DNA from: Gammaproteobacteria bacterium
Lineage (GTDB): Bacteria; Pseudomonadota; Gammaproteobacteria; Xanthomonadales; SZUA-36
DNA length: 52,927 nucleotides
NCBI GenBank assembly: GCA_030428105.1
Contig: JAUIBE010000017.1
Location: 1-52,927, forward strand
Reading direction: 5' to 3'
The notes beneath the pieces were generated by a model that was not told the origin of the DNA, did no database searches, and saw only the letters and a list, made by a program, of their open reading frames with translations. Positions 19,706 through 31,718 of the stretch are shown here, one piece after another; position 1 is the first letter of the stretch; each line of letters begins with the position of its first letter. The translations under genes and the position numbers were made by a program.

Positions 19706-20740
19706 ATGCCGCAGCCCGAAAAAGCGGTCCTGGCGATCGACGCGCACGGGGGCGATCACGGTTTGTCCGTGACGCTCCCGGCGACCCTTTCAGCCTTACA
19801 GCAGGATTCCCGCCTGGAAATCAGGCTGGTCGGTGTTCTCGACCAGCTAGAGCCGGCACTGGCGGCCCAGGGTTCGCTGGAGCAATCCCTGGCTTCGCGT
19901 CTGCATCTTCACGCCGCTGAATCCGCGCTTCCCATGGATGTCACCGCCATTTACGCATTGCGCAAGGGCGAGGGCAGCAGCCTGTGGGCCGGTATTCAAC
20001 TGGTGGCCGAGGGCGCGGCCGATGCCTGCGTCAGCGGCGGCAGCACGGGCGCCATGATGGCGCTGGGCGTTCGCCTGCTGGGCATGCTGCCGGGTATCGA
20101 GCGTCCCGTGCTGATGGCCTACATTCCGCACGCCGACGGTTTTACCGGCGCGCTCGACCTGGGCGCCAACCTCAGCGTCACCGAGCGCCAGCTGGTGCAG
20201 TTTGCGGTGATGGGTTCGTTAACCGCGGAAAAAGTCGACGGCATAAGCAACCCGAGAGTGGGTTTGCTGAATGTCGGCCACGAGGAAAGCAAAGGGCATG
20301 TCACGGTGCAGGCCGCGCATGGTTTGCTCAAGGAAATGCCGATCAACTACATCGGTTTTGTCGAGGGTAATGACCTTTATTCCGGCAAGGTTGATGTCGC
20401 GGTTTGCGATGGCTTCAGCGGCAATTTGATCCTGAAAGCCAGTGAGGGCCTGGCCCGGCTGACCATTTCACAGCTCCGCCAGGCGTTCTCTGCCGGCCTG
20501 TCCGGGCGACTTGGCGGCTGGTTTGCACGGCGGGCGCTGAAACGGGTGCTGGAAGGGCTCGACCCATCCGCGCATAATGGTGCGCCGTTGCTGGGGCTGC
20601 GCGGCGTGGTGGTCAAGAGTCATGGCCACGCAGACACCAGGGCCTACACACAGGCCATTCTCGAAGCCGGGCAGGCAGCGCGAAAGGAACTTCCGCGGCG
20701 AATAGACAGCCTGATTCGGCAATACAACCTGGAGGCCTGA
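19706..20740 (+). CDS. plsX: Phosphate acyltransferase PlsX
   Basis: PlsX converts acyl-ACP to acyl-phosphate for PlsY in phosphatidic acid synthesis. The 344-residue protein has the family landmarks [26 protein letters not shown] and VCDGFSGN. The N-terminal signature reads IDAHGGDHG where most homologues have DAMGGD or DVMGGD. The ATG at 19706 follows rpmF by 34 bases without a clear Shine-Dalgarno. fabH follows two bases after the stop. Confidence 0.95.
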   Translation: MPQPEKAVLAIDAHGGDHGLSVTLPATLSALQQDSRLEIRLVGVLDQLEPALAAQGSLEQSLASRLHLHAAESALPMDVTAIYALRKGEGSSLWAGIQLVAEGAADACVSGGSTGAMMALGVRLLGMLPGIERPVLMAYIPHADGFTGALDLGANLSVTERQLVQFAVMGSLTAEKVDGISNPRVGLLNVGHEESKGHVTVQAAHGLLKEMPINYIGFVEGNDLYSGKVDVAVCDGFSGNLILKASEGLARLTISQLRQAFSAGLSGRLGGWFARRALKRVLEGLDPSAHNGAPLLGLRGVVVKSHGHADTRAYTQAILEAGQAARKELPRRIDSLIRQYNLEA

Positions 20741-20742
20741 AG

Positions 20743-21717
20743 TTGAAGTATTCGAAAATTATCGGTACCGGCAGCGCTCTTCCTGACAAGGTAGTGACCA
20801 ACCATGACCTCGAAGAAGTCATGGACACCAGCGACCAGTGGATCCGTGAACGCACCGGTATCCGCGAGCGTCGCGCGATTGTAAATGGCGAAACCACGGT
20901 GTCGCTGGCCAAGCTGGCGTGTGAGCGCGCCATGGAAGCGGCCGATGTCGATCCTGCGGAAATTGACCTGTTCGTCCTCGGCACCACCACGCCAGACCTG
21001 ATCTTTCCCAGTTCCGCCTGCCTGCTCCAGCCCCAGCTTGGCCTGGGCGAATGCGGCGCCATGGATGTCAATGCCGCCTGCTCGGGCTTCATGTACGCGC
21101 TGAGCGTGGCTGACAAGTTCATTCGTACGGGCGACGCAAAAAAGGTGTTGGTGGGTGGCGCTGAAACCCTTACCCAGATGATCAACTGGAACCGGCGCGA
21201 AACCGCAGTGCTGTTCGGCGACGGCGCCGGTGCGGTAGTTCTGGAAGCCAGCGATGAGCCGGGCATCCTTTCCACCCACATCCACGCCAACGGCGGCCAG
21301 GCCGACCTGCTGTGCACCGATGTGGGCGTATCACGCGGCTTTGACCGCCTGGAAGACAATGACGGACGTGCCGAGATTTACATGAAGGGCAACGAGGTGT
21401 TCAAGGTGGCGGTTCGTACCCTCGGGCGCATCGTTGATGAAACCCTGGCGCACAACAACATCGACAAGTCAGAACTCGACTGGCTGGTGCCGCACCAGGC
21501 CAACCTCCGCATCATTTCCGCAACCGCGAAAAAGCTGGATATGGACATGGACCAGGTGGTTGTCACCGTGGATCGCCACGGCAACACCTCGGCCGCTTCC
21601 GTCCCGTTGGCGCTTGATGAGGCTGTGCGCGATGGCCGCATCCAGCCCGGGCAACTTGTACTGCTGGAGGCCTTTGGCGGCGGCTTTACCTGGGGTTCAG
21701 CGCTGGTGCGCTTCTGA
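20743..21717 (+). CDS. fabH: Beta-ketoacyl-ACP synthase III (FabH)
   Basis: FabH starts fatty acid synthesis by condensing acetyl-CoA (or another primer) with malonyl-ACP. The catalytic triad is complete: Cys113 (NAACSGF), His251 (VPHQAN) and Asn281 (HGNTSAAS). The start codon is TTG at 20743: GGAGG (20731-20735) is placed seven bases upstream and the family N-terminus ([13 protein letters not shown]) begins there. A TTG start may set the level relative to plsX. The protein has 324 residues. Confidence 0.96.
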   Translation: MKYSKIIGTGSALPDKVVTNHDLEEVMDTSDQWIRERTGIRERRAIVNGETTVSLAKLACERAMEAADVDPAEIDLFVLGTTTPDLIFPSSACLLQPQLGLGECGAMDVNAACSGFMYALSVADKFIRTGDAKKVLVGGAETLTQMINWNRRETAVLFGDGAGAVVLEASDEPGILSTHIHANGGQADLLCTDVGVSRGFDRLEDNDGRAEIYMKGNEVFKVAVRTLGRIVDETLAHNNIDKSELDWLVPHQANLRIISATAKKLDMDMDQVVVTVDRHGNTSAASVPLALDEAVRDGRIQPGQLVLLEAFGGGFTWGSALVRF

Positions 21718-21758
21718 TCTGCCAATAACAACAAACCACCTACCAGTAGAACGACCAT

Positions 21759-22703
21759 ATGACAGGCAAGACTGCATTGATTTTTCCCGGCCAGGGCTCC
21801 CAGTCGGTGGGCATGCTGGCCGACCTGGCTGCACAACACCGGATCGTGGGCGATACCTTTTCCCAGGCTTCCGACGCCCTGGGTTACGACCTGTGGGCAT
21901 TGGCCAGTGAAGGCCCGGAAGACCGGCTTAACCAGACCGAAATCACCCAGCCGGCGATGCTCACCGCCGATATCGCCACCTGGCGAGTATGGTGCGAACT
22001 GGAAGGCCCGGTACCGGACTACATGGCGGGACACAGCCTTGGAGAGTACGCAGCCCTGGTGGCGGCCGGCGCTATCGATTTTGTCGAGGCAGTCAAGCTG
22101 GTGTCGCAGCGCGGCAAGCTGATGCAGGAAGCAACACCCGCCGGCACCGGCGCCATGGCAGCGGTACTTGGTCTGGATGATGAGCGGTTGGAAGAGATCT
22201 GCCAGCAGTCTGCTGGTGGCCAGGTGGTGTCCTGCGCCAACTTTAACGCGCCCGGGCAGGTTGTGATTGCCGGCCACGCGCCAGCGGTCGAGCGTGCCTG
22301 CGAGGCGGCCAAGCAGGCGGGCGCGCGGCGCGCGTTGCTGCTGCCGGTTTCCGTGCCGTCGCACTGCGCGCTGATGAAAGGCGCGGCCGATGCGCTGGAA
22401 CCTGCACTCGCTGAAACTGAAATCAAGGCGCCGCTGTTGCCGGTGTACCAGAACGTAGATGTCACGGCGCGTTCAGAGCCCGCCGACATCCGCGCCGCGC
22501 TTGCCGCCCAACTGTGGCAACCGGTGCTGTGGACCCGCACAATCCAGATGTTTTCAACCATGGGCGTGGAACGCGTCGCCGAATGCGGCCCCGGTAAAGT
22601 CCTGGCGGGGCTGAATCGACGAATCTCCAGGGAGATGGGCTGTACCGCCCTGGTGGACGCAGATTCCATGGCAACAACCATTGCACAATGGAGCCAGTCA
22701 TGA
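21759..22703 (+). CDS. fabD: Malonyl-CoA:ACP transacylase (FabD)
   Basis: FabD loads malonyl groups from CoA onto ACP. The nucleophile is Ser93 in GHSLGEYAAL, the N-terminal FPGQGSQ forms the oxyanion region, and the catalytic His is in VPSHCALM. At 314 residues it has the standard length. The ATG at 21759 follows fabH by 41 bases; no strong ribosome-binding site is visible. The stop overlaps the start of fabG as ATGA. Confidence 0.96.
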   Translation: MTGKTALIFPGQGSQSVGMLADLAAQHRIVGDTFSQASDALGYDLWALASEGPEDRLNQTEITQPAMLTADIATWRVWCELEGPVPDYMAGHSLGEYAALVAAGAIDFVEAVKLVSQRGKLMQEATPAGTGAMAAVLGLDDERLEEICQQSAGGQVVSCANFNAPGQVVIAGHAPAVERACEAAKQAGARRALLLPVSVPSHCALMKGAADALEPALAETEIKAPLLPVYQNVDVTARSEPADIRAALAAQLWQPVLWTRTIQMFSTMGVERVAECGPGKVLAGLNRRISREMGCTALVDADSMATTIAQWSQS

Positions 22704-23464
22704 GTGAAACCGCTTTCAGCTTTAACTTTGAAGGCCAGGTGGCCCTGGTTACCGGCGCCAGCCGTGGCATTGGCGCAGGCATTGCCGACGCCCTGGCGCG
22801 CTGTGGTGCCACCGTGGTGGGCACCGCCACCTCGGAAAGCGGTGCCAGTGAAATTGAAGCACGCTTGCAGGCGATCCGCCCCGACTGCATGGGCCGGGCG
22901 CTGGATGTGAACGATGCCGATGCAGTGACTGCCCTGGTCAGCGAAATCGGTGAGGGCCCCGGGGCGCCCACCATCCTGGTCAACAATGCCGGCATCACCC
23001 GTGACCAGATCCTGATGCGAATGAAAGAAGAGGACTGGGAAGACATCCTCGATACCGACCTGCGCTCGGTGTTTCGCCTCAGCAAAGCCTGCCTGCGCGG
23101 CATGATGAAAGCGCGCACCGGCCGCATCATCAACATTTCGTCGGTGATTGCGGCGCTGGGTAACCCCGGCCAGTCGAACTATTCAGCGGCCAAGGCCGGC
23201 ATGATCGGTTTCAGCAAATCACTGGCGCGCGAGATTGGCTCGCGCAACATCACGGTCAACGTGGTGGCCCCCGGTTTTATTGATACGGACATGACTCGCG
23301 CACTGGAAGATAGCCAGCGCGAGTCGCTTCTCAAGGACATTCCACTGCAGCGCCTTGGCGATGTGGACGACATTGCAGCCGCGGTGTTGTTCCTCGCTTC
23401 CGAGGGCGCTGGCTACATTACGGGGCACACGTTGCACGTAAACGGTGGCATGTTCATGTCGTGA
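22700..23464 (+). CDS. fabG: 3-oxoacyl-ACP reductase (FabG)
   Basis: FabG reduces 3-ketoacyl-ACP with NADPH. It is a short-chain dehydrogenase with the cofactor motif TGASRGIG, the NNAG motif, and the catalytic Ser, Tyr161 and Lys in SNYSAAKAG. The start at 22700 is preferred because GGAG lies six bases upstream and it overlaps the fabD stop; an in-frame ATG at 22688 would add four residues. The 254-residue length is typical, and the gene continues the fabH-D-G operon. Confidence 0.96.
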   Translation: MSETAFSFNFEGQVALVTGASRGIGAGIADALARCGATVVGTATSESGASEIEARLQAIRPDCMGRALDVNDADAVTALVSEIGEGPGAPTILVNNAGITRDQILMRMKEEDWEDILDTDLRSVFRLSKACLRGMMKARTGRIINISSVIAALGNPGQSNYSAAKAGMIGFSKSLAREIGSRNITVNVVAPGFIDTDMTRALEDSQRESLLKDIPLQRLGDVDDIAAAVLFLASEGAGYITGHTLHVNGGMFMS

Positions 23465-23475
23465 AGGTGCAATTT

Positions 23476-23495
23476 GTGCCTTAAGGCACTAAAAT
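23476..23495 (+). promoter_or_regulatory. Perfect palindrome next to the probable acpP -10 box
   Basis: GTGCCTTAAGGCAC (23476-23489) is a perfect 14-base palindrome followed at once by TAAAAT (23490-23495), a 5/6 -10 match. The corresponding -35 region is weak (GTGCAA at 23467-23472, 3/6). The position between -35 and -10 is where a dimeric repressor would block RNA polymerase. The binding protein is unknown. Confidence 0.5.
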
Positions 23496-23539
23496 TGCGG
23501 CCTTGAATCTGAATCCCCTTGAAGAGGAATTGATACAAA

Positions 23540-23773
23540 ATGAGTAGTATTGAAGAGCGCGTTAAAAAGATCGTCGTCGAACAGCTTGGCGTGAAGGAAG
23601 AAGAAGTCACCCCGAGCGCTTCTTTTGTCGATGACCTCGGCGCCGATTCACTCGACACCGTGGAACTGGTTATGGCCCTGGAAGAGGAATTCGAATGCGA
23701 AATCCCCGATGAAGAGGCCGAAAAGATCACCAGCGTTCAGCAGGCGATTGACTACGTTTCCGCCAACGTCTGA
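23540..23773 (+). CDS. acpP: Acyl carrier protein
   Basis: AcpP carries growing acyl chains on 4'-phosphopantetheine attached to Ser37 in the motif [13 protein letters not shown]. The 77-residue acidic protein is nearly identical in plan to E. coli AcpP. AGGA lies about 11 bases before the ATG. It is likely to have its own promoter just upstream and ends at a strong intrinsic terminator, which fits its need for much higher expression than its neighbours. Confidence 0.98.
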   Translation: MSSIEERVKKIVVEQLGVKEEEVTPSASFVDDLGADSLDTVELVMALEEEFECEIPDEEAEKITSVQQAIDYVSANV

Positions 23774-23820
23774 GTGATCGCATCAGCAACACCGGGATTC
23801 ATCATTACTGGGAATTCTGT

Positions 23821-23849
23821 ACGGCCGGCGTTTTGCCGGCCGTGTTTTT
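23821..23849 (+). terminator. Rho-independent terminator after acpP
   Basis: ACGGCCGGC (23821-23829) pairs perfectly with GCCGGCCGT (23835-23843) around a GTTTT loop and is followed by GTTTTT. It lies 47 bases after the acpP stop and separates acpP from fabF, so fabF needs read-through or its own promoter. Confidence 0.85.
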
Positions 23850-23915
23850 GATGGTGCCGTTTTTGTTGATGCCGCTGTTTTACTGATTTCACCGCTAGTC
23901 TGAGAGGTTCTTCAC

Positions 23916-25175
<1,260 letters not shown>

Positions 25176-25182
25176 CCCGGCG

Positions 25183-26526
25183 ATGGGCGGCGTGCACCGC
25201 CGTTGGCTCGAGCAAGTTCCCGACCTGCTTTCACTGGCAGGCGCGCACCCCCACGATTTTCCATTCCTGCTGGAAAGCTCGGCGCATTCCGGGCTCGGGC
25301 GTCACAGCCTGCTTTTGCTGGCGAGCGAAGAGCGCCTGGTGGTAGAGAGCGGCCAGGCCGCTGACAGCAATTTTTTCCCTGATTTCGCCGCATGGTTCGA
25401 ACGCGAACGAACGACTCCAGTAGCGGCGGACCAGGACCTGCCATTCCGTGGCGGCTGGTTTGTTTACGTTGGTTACGAGATGGCTGGCGCCATCGAGCCG
25501 ACCCTGCAACTGCCCGGCAACCCCAGTCCCTTGCCGGACGCCATTGCCTGCAGATGCCCCGGGGCCATCATCGTTCATCACCAGGGTGAGTTCTCGCGTG
25601 CCCAGGCGGTGGCCGAGGACGAGGCCAGCCTGCAGCGCATCGTGGCGCTGCTGGATTCCGCTGCCGAAACCGGGCCTGTTCGCCACGATTCGCCGCCCGG
25701 TGTGGGTGTGGTGGATGAAGGCGACCCCGCGCAGTTCGAAGAAGGGGTTCGCCGGATTCACGAGTACCTGCTGGCCGGTGATGTATTCCAGGTGAATCTT
25801 TCGCGCGGATTTCGTGCGGAACTGGCGCGCGAAAGCAATCCCCTGCAGCTTTACAGGGCCTTGCGGCGCGCCAACCCGGCGCCTTTTTCCGGGGTCTTGC
25901 AGTGGAACGACATGGCCATGCTCAGTTCATCGCCGGAACGGCTGGTGGAAATACGCGATGGCATGGTGGATACGCGCCCGATCGCAGGCACCCGGCCTCG
26001 CTCCGCGAACGCGGATGAAGATGAAGCCCTGTCACGCGAACTGATCGGTAACGCCAAGGAACGCGCCGAGCACATCATGTTGATCGACCTGGAGCGTAAT
26101 GACCTGGGACGCGTGTGCGAGCCGGGCAGCGTGGAAGTGAACGAATTGATGGTGGTGGAAAGCTACGCCCACGTGCACCACATCGTTTCCAACGTGCGCG
26201 GCAAGTTGCGCGCCGATTGTGGGCCGGTGGATGCCATCCGCGCCGTCTTCCCCGGAGGCACGATCACGGGCTGCCCGAAGGTGCGCTGCATGGAAATCAT
26301 TGCCGAACTGGAAGGCGAGGGGCGCGGTTTTTACACTGGCTCAATGGGCTACCTGTGCCGTGATGGCGACATGGACCTCAACATCCTGATTCGCAGCATG
26401 CTGGTGGATGGCCAGCAGATCACTTTTCGCACCGGCGCGGGCATCGTGGCCGATTCGGTACCGGAACGGGAGTTGCAGGAAACCGCGGACAAGGCGCGCG
26501 GGCTGGTGCTGGCCATAAAGGGGTAG
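25183..26526 (+). CDS. pabB: Aminodeoxychorismate synthase component I (PabB) or a related anthranilate synthase I-type enzyme
   Basis: This chorismate-binding enzyme is 447 residues from ATG 25183, seven bases after fabF; a longer frame inside fabF lacks homology. Core motifs include GDVFQVNLSRGF, SSSPERLVE, LIGNAKERAEHIMLIDLERNDLG-type helix (ERAEHIMLIDLERNDLGRV) and GGTITGCPK. At residue 268 the active-site motif reads PIAGTRPR; E. coli PabB has a catalytic lysine at this alanine (PIKGT), whereas anthranilate synthase has alanine. Directly downstream is pabC, which argues for the p-aminobenzoate branch of folate synthesis. No glutamine amidotransferase (pabA/trpG) is in the window. Confidence 0.85.
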   Translation: MGGVHRRWLEQVPDLLSLAGAHPHDFPFLLESSAHSGLGRHSLLLLASEERLVVESGQAADSNFFPDFAAWFERERTTPVAADQDLPFRGGWFVYVGYEMAGAIEPTLQLPGNPSPLPDAIACRCPGAIIVHHQGEFSRAQAVAEDEASLQRIVALLDSAAETGPVRHDSPPGVGVVDEGDPAQFEEGVRRIHEYLLAGDVFQVNLSRGFRAELARESNPLQLYRALRRANPAPFSGVLQWNDMAMLSSSPERLVEIRDGMVDTRPIAGTRPRSANADEDEALSRELIGNAKERAEHIMLIDLERNDLGRVCEPGSVEVNELMVVESYAHVHHIVSNVRGKLRADCGPVDAIRAVFPGGTITGCPKVRCMEIIAELEGEGRGFYTGSMGYLCRDGDMDLNILIRSMLVDGQQITFRTGAGIVADSVPERELQETADKARGLVLAIKG

Positions 26527-26536
26527 AATCTGAACG

Positions 26537-27388
26537 ATGCACGATTGCCTGGTCAACGGAGAAATTGCCCACAGCGTTAACGCGGCTGACAGGGGGCTGA
26601 ACTACGGTGATGGCCTGTTCGAAACGCTGCGCGTGCGCCACGGCCAGGTGCGTTTCTGGCAATCACACATGGATCGCTTGCTGGATGGCTGTAAACGCCT
26701 GGGCATCGAGCGGCCCGACCAGGCCGTACTGCTGCGCGAAGTGCAGACCGTGATCGCCGGCCGACCCGACTGCGTGGTCAAGATCATGGTCACCCGCGGC
26801 ACTCCCGAGGCCCACATGGCGCGCGGTTACGCGCCGCCGGCCCAATGCCCGGTGACCCGCGTGGTCAGTTCCTGGGCGCTACCACCGGGCCAGGCCACCA
26901 CCGTGGAGGGTGTCCGCAACCCTTCGGACCCCAGCCACAGCCCGGCCGGGCTACGAGTGCGCCTCTGCGAGCTGCGCCTGGCCAACCAGCCCGTGCTGGC
27001 CGGCATCAAGCACCTTAACCGCCTGGAACAGGTGATGGCCCGGGCCGAGTGGGATGACCCCGGGATCAGCGAGGGCATCCTGCTGGACGAAAACAACTTC
27101 GTCATTTGCGGCACCGCCTCCAATATCTTCGTGGTTTCATCCGGGCAGTTGCTCACTCCCAGGCTCGATCGCTGCGGGGTACGCGGCGTTATGCGCGGCG
27201 AGATCCTGCGCGCCTTTACTTCGCGTTGTGAACAGCGGCGCATCTCGCAGGACATGCTGGCCGAAGCCGACGAGGTATTCCTGTGCAATACGGTTCGCGG
27301 CGTCATGCCGGTGACCCGCATCGACGACCGTCACTACCAGATTGGCCCGGTGACCAAAGAAGTGCGCGAGTGGCTTGATGCGCAGTAG
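26537..27388 (+). CDS. pabC: Aminodeoxychorismate lyase (PabC)
   Basis: PabC is a class IV PLP enzyme that splits 4-amino-4-deoxychorismate to p-aminobenzoate and pyruvate. The N-terminal DRGLNYGDGLFETLR is typical, the PLP lysine is Lys158 (AGIKHLNRLEQVMA) and the phosphate-binding region is GTASNIF. Length is 283 residues. The ATG lies 10 bases after pabB; a TAGAAT hexamer overlapping the pabB stop may be coincidence. A D-amino-acid or branched-chain aminotransferase is less likely given the pabB-pabC-mltG context. Confidence 0.92.
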   Translation: MHDCLVNGEIAHSVNAADRGLNYGDGLFETLRVRHGQVRFWQSHMDRLLDGCKRLGIERPDQAVLLREVQTVIAGRPDCVVKIMVTRGTPEAHMARGYAPPAQCPVTRVVSSWALPPGQATTVEGVRNPSDPSHSPAGLRVRLCELRLANQPVLAGIKHLNRLEQVMARAEWDDPGISEGILLDENNFVICGTASNIFVVSSGQLLTPRLDRCGVRGVMRGEILRAFTSRCEQRRISQDMLAEADEVFLCNTVRGVMPVTRIDDRHYQIGPVTKEVREWLDAQ

Positions 27389-27411
27389 CGCGCAGCCTGG
27401 CACCCACCGAC

Positions 27412-27521
27412 AGACGGCCGCGGGATACTTTCTTCCGCGACCTTCGACGGCATGGACGTCGGCGAAGAGCTACAGGGATGTATTCATGCGTGTCGTGGAA
27501 GGAAGTATCCCGCGGCCGTCC
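27412..27521. repeat. Long imperfect palindrome between pabC and mltG
   Basis: The arms at 27412-27441 and 27492-27521 are inverted copies of 30 bases with three mismatches (core GGCCGCGGGATACTT against AAGTATCCCGCGGCC). The 50-base loop holds a second stem (CTTCGACG near 27442 against CGTC and GAAG near 27457-27467, with a three-base bulge). It looks like a dispersed palindromic intergenic element rather than a terminator, as no T-run follows. Only one copy is in this window, so dispersal is an inference. Confidence 0.75.
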
Positions 27522-27550
27522 CTGAGTGGTTTTCCTGAGATTTCAGCCAC

Positions 27551-30170
<2,620 letters not shown>

Positions 30171-30173
30171 TCA

Positions 30174-30515
30174 ATGGCGCAGCAAGGCATTCTCTCGCTG
30201 GCAATCCAGGACAGGCAGGCGCTGTACCGCTCGTACATGCCGTTCGTTACGGGTGGCGGTCTGTTTGTGCCCAGCACCAAGGAATTCCACCTCGGTGACG
30301 AGGTTTTCCTGTTGCTCACCGTGATGGAGTTCGAAGAACGCCTGCCGATTCCCGGCAAGGTGGTGTGGATTACCCCCCAGGGCGCGGCCGGCAACCGCAA
30401 GGCTGGTATCGGGGTGCAGTTTGCCGATACCCCCGATGGCGCGCATGCGCGCACGGTCATCGAGTCGCACCTCGCGTCTTCGCTGAAGAGCAACAACAGC
30501 ACCCACACCATGTAG
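30174..30515 (+). CDS. pilZ: PilZ domain protein, type IV pilus-associated
   Basis: This 113-residue single-domain protein resembles Pseudomonas PilZ: LYRSYMPFVTGGGLFVPS, then LGDEVFLLL and GKVVWITPQGAAGNRKAGIGVQF. Like that protein it lacks the N-terminal RxxxR needed for cyclic-di-GMP, so it probably acts by protein contacts in pilus assembly. GGAGG (30161-30165) lies eight bases before the ATG. It follows holB by three bases and ends the long rightward operon. With pilW at 6203 it supports type IV pili. Confidence 0.92.
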   Translation: MAQQGILSLAIQDRQALYRSYMPFVTGGGLFVPSTKEFHLGDEVFLLLTVMEFEERLPIPGKVVWITPQGAAGNRKAGIGVQFADTPDGAHARTVIESHLASSLKSNNSTHTM

Positions 30516-30537
30516 GCTGGCGCCGAGTCCGGCAGGT

Positions 30538-31683
30538 CTAAAGGCTGTCTTCCACCCGCTGAAGCAGCTTCTGAATCACCACTTCGTCCTGGTAGAAGTG
30601 CGGCGACAACCGCACTGCGCCATCACGCACCGCCGAGGTTACCCCGCTTTGCGCCAGCCGTTTATGCAACTCCCTGGCCGCCACCTGGTGGGCGCTGAAA
30701 CTGACAATGCCGGATTGCCGGGTCACTTCCCGCGCCGAATTCAGGCTGACTCCAGGCAGGGCCGATAATCCACTGAGCAAGCTGCCGGTATTGGCCAGGA
30801 TGCGCTGCGCGATCGCTTCCAGGCCAATCTCAAGCAACAGTGAAAGCGAGGCGTGCAGGCCCACCTGGCCCAGGGTATTGGGACTGCCCGCTTCGAACCG
30901 TCGCGCGCTTTTCGATGGGCTCCAGTCGTCTCGGTCGAAGTTCCAGGGGTAGTCATACATGTGCCAGCCAACCTGGGTAAGGCGGAGCTTGTCCCGCGCC
31001 ACCGGGTTGCAATAGAACAGTGCGATGCCCTCTGGCCCCAGCAGCCACTTGTGCGCGTCTGCAGCCAGTACATCCACGCAGGCCGCCTCGACGTCCAGGG
31101 GCAGGGCGCCCAGTTGCTGGATGGCGTCCACGAAAAACAGTATGCCTGCCGTGCGGCAAGGCTTACCCAGCTTTTCCAGGTCCAGCTTCAGACCGTCTCC
31201 AAAGCCCACCGACGACACTGCCAGTACGCGCGTTCGGTCGTCCATGGCCTCCAACAGGGCGCGCTCCGGGTTATCGCCGGCGCGAATATCGACATGGCGG
31301 ATTTCCACGCCACGCTCCGCCTGGGCCAGCCAGGGCAGGTGATTGGAAGGGAACTCGCCTTGCGGCAGCACGATGTTGTCGCCGGCCTGGAAGGGAAAGC
31401 CAAAGGCGACCGCGCTGATTCCCTCGGTGGTGTTCTTGAGCAAGGCAATATCGTTGCCACTCGGCGCGCCAACCAGGCGCGCCAGCATGTTGCGCAGTTC
31501 GCGCTCGCGCGTAATCCACTGCTTGTAGTCGAGTGGGCCCGCAAGCGCATTTTCCTGGGCAAACGCGGCAACCGCTTTCGCGGTGGCGCCTGGCCAGGGC
31601 GCGATCGCCGCGTGGTTGGCGTAGATGCCCTGGTTGAGGATGGGGAACTGGTTTGCCTGCATGTCACGCGCGGTCGGCTGCAT
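30538..31683 (-). CDS. Class V aminotransferase-fold PLP enzyme
   Basis: The 381-residue protein has the fold-type I PLP signature of class V enzymes (cysteine desulfurase, isopenicillin-N epimerase and kynureninase relatives). FVDAIQQLG supplies Asp186, and the PLP-binding lysine is Lys212 in AADAHKWLLGPEG. I see no conserved mobile-loop cysteine of the kind used by cysteine desulfurases, so desulfurase activity is doubtful. The reaction is unknown. It stands alone, divergent from dinB with 35 bases between and a TATAGT hexamer on its strand (31707-31712). An in-frame ATG seven codons in is an alternative start. Confidence 0.85.
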   Translation of the reverse strand: MQPTARDMQANQFPILNQGIYANHAAIAPWPGATAKAVAAFAQENALAGPLDYKQWITRERELRNMLARLVGAPSGNDIALLKNTTEGISAVAFGFPFQAGDNIVLPQGEFPSNHLPWLAQAERGVEIRHVDIRAGDNPERALLEAMDDRTRVLAVSSVGFGDGLKLDLEKLGKPCRTAGILFFVDAIQQLGALPLDVEAACVDVLAADAHKWLLGPEGIALFYCNPVARDKLRLTQVGWHMYDYPWNFDRDDWSPSKSARRFEAGSPNTLGQVGLHASLSLLLEIGLEAIAQRILANTGSLLSGLSALPGVSLNSAREVTRQSGIVSFSAHQVAARELHKRLAQSGVTSAVRDGAVRLSPHFYQDEVVIQKLLQRVEDSL

Positions 31684-31718
31684 CGGAATTTCAGCGGTTT
31701 CGTGACACTATATCGCCC

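Noticed and set aside
31684-31718. LexA box upstream of dinB
   Set aside because: The nearest CTG and CAG pair is 11 bases apart rather than 10 and lacks the flanking consensus.
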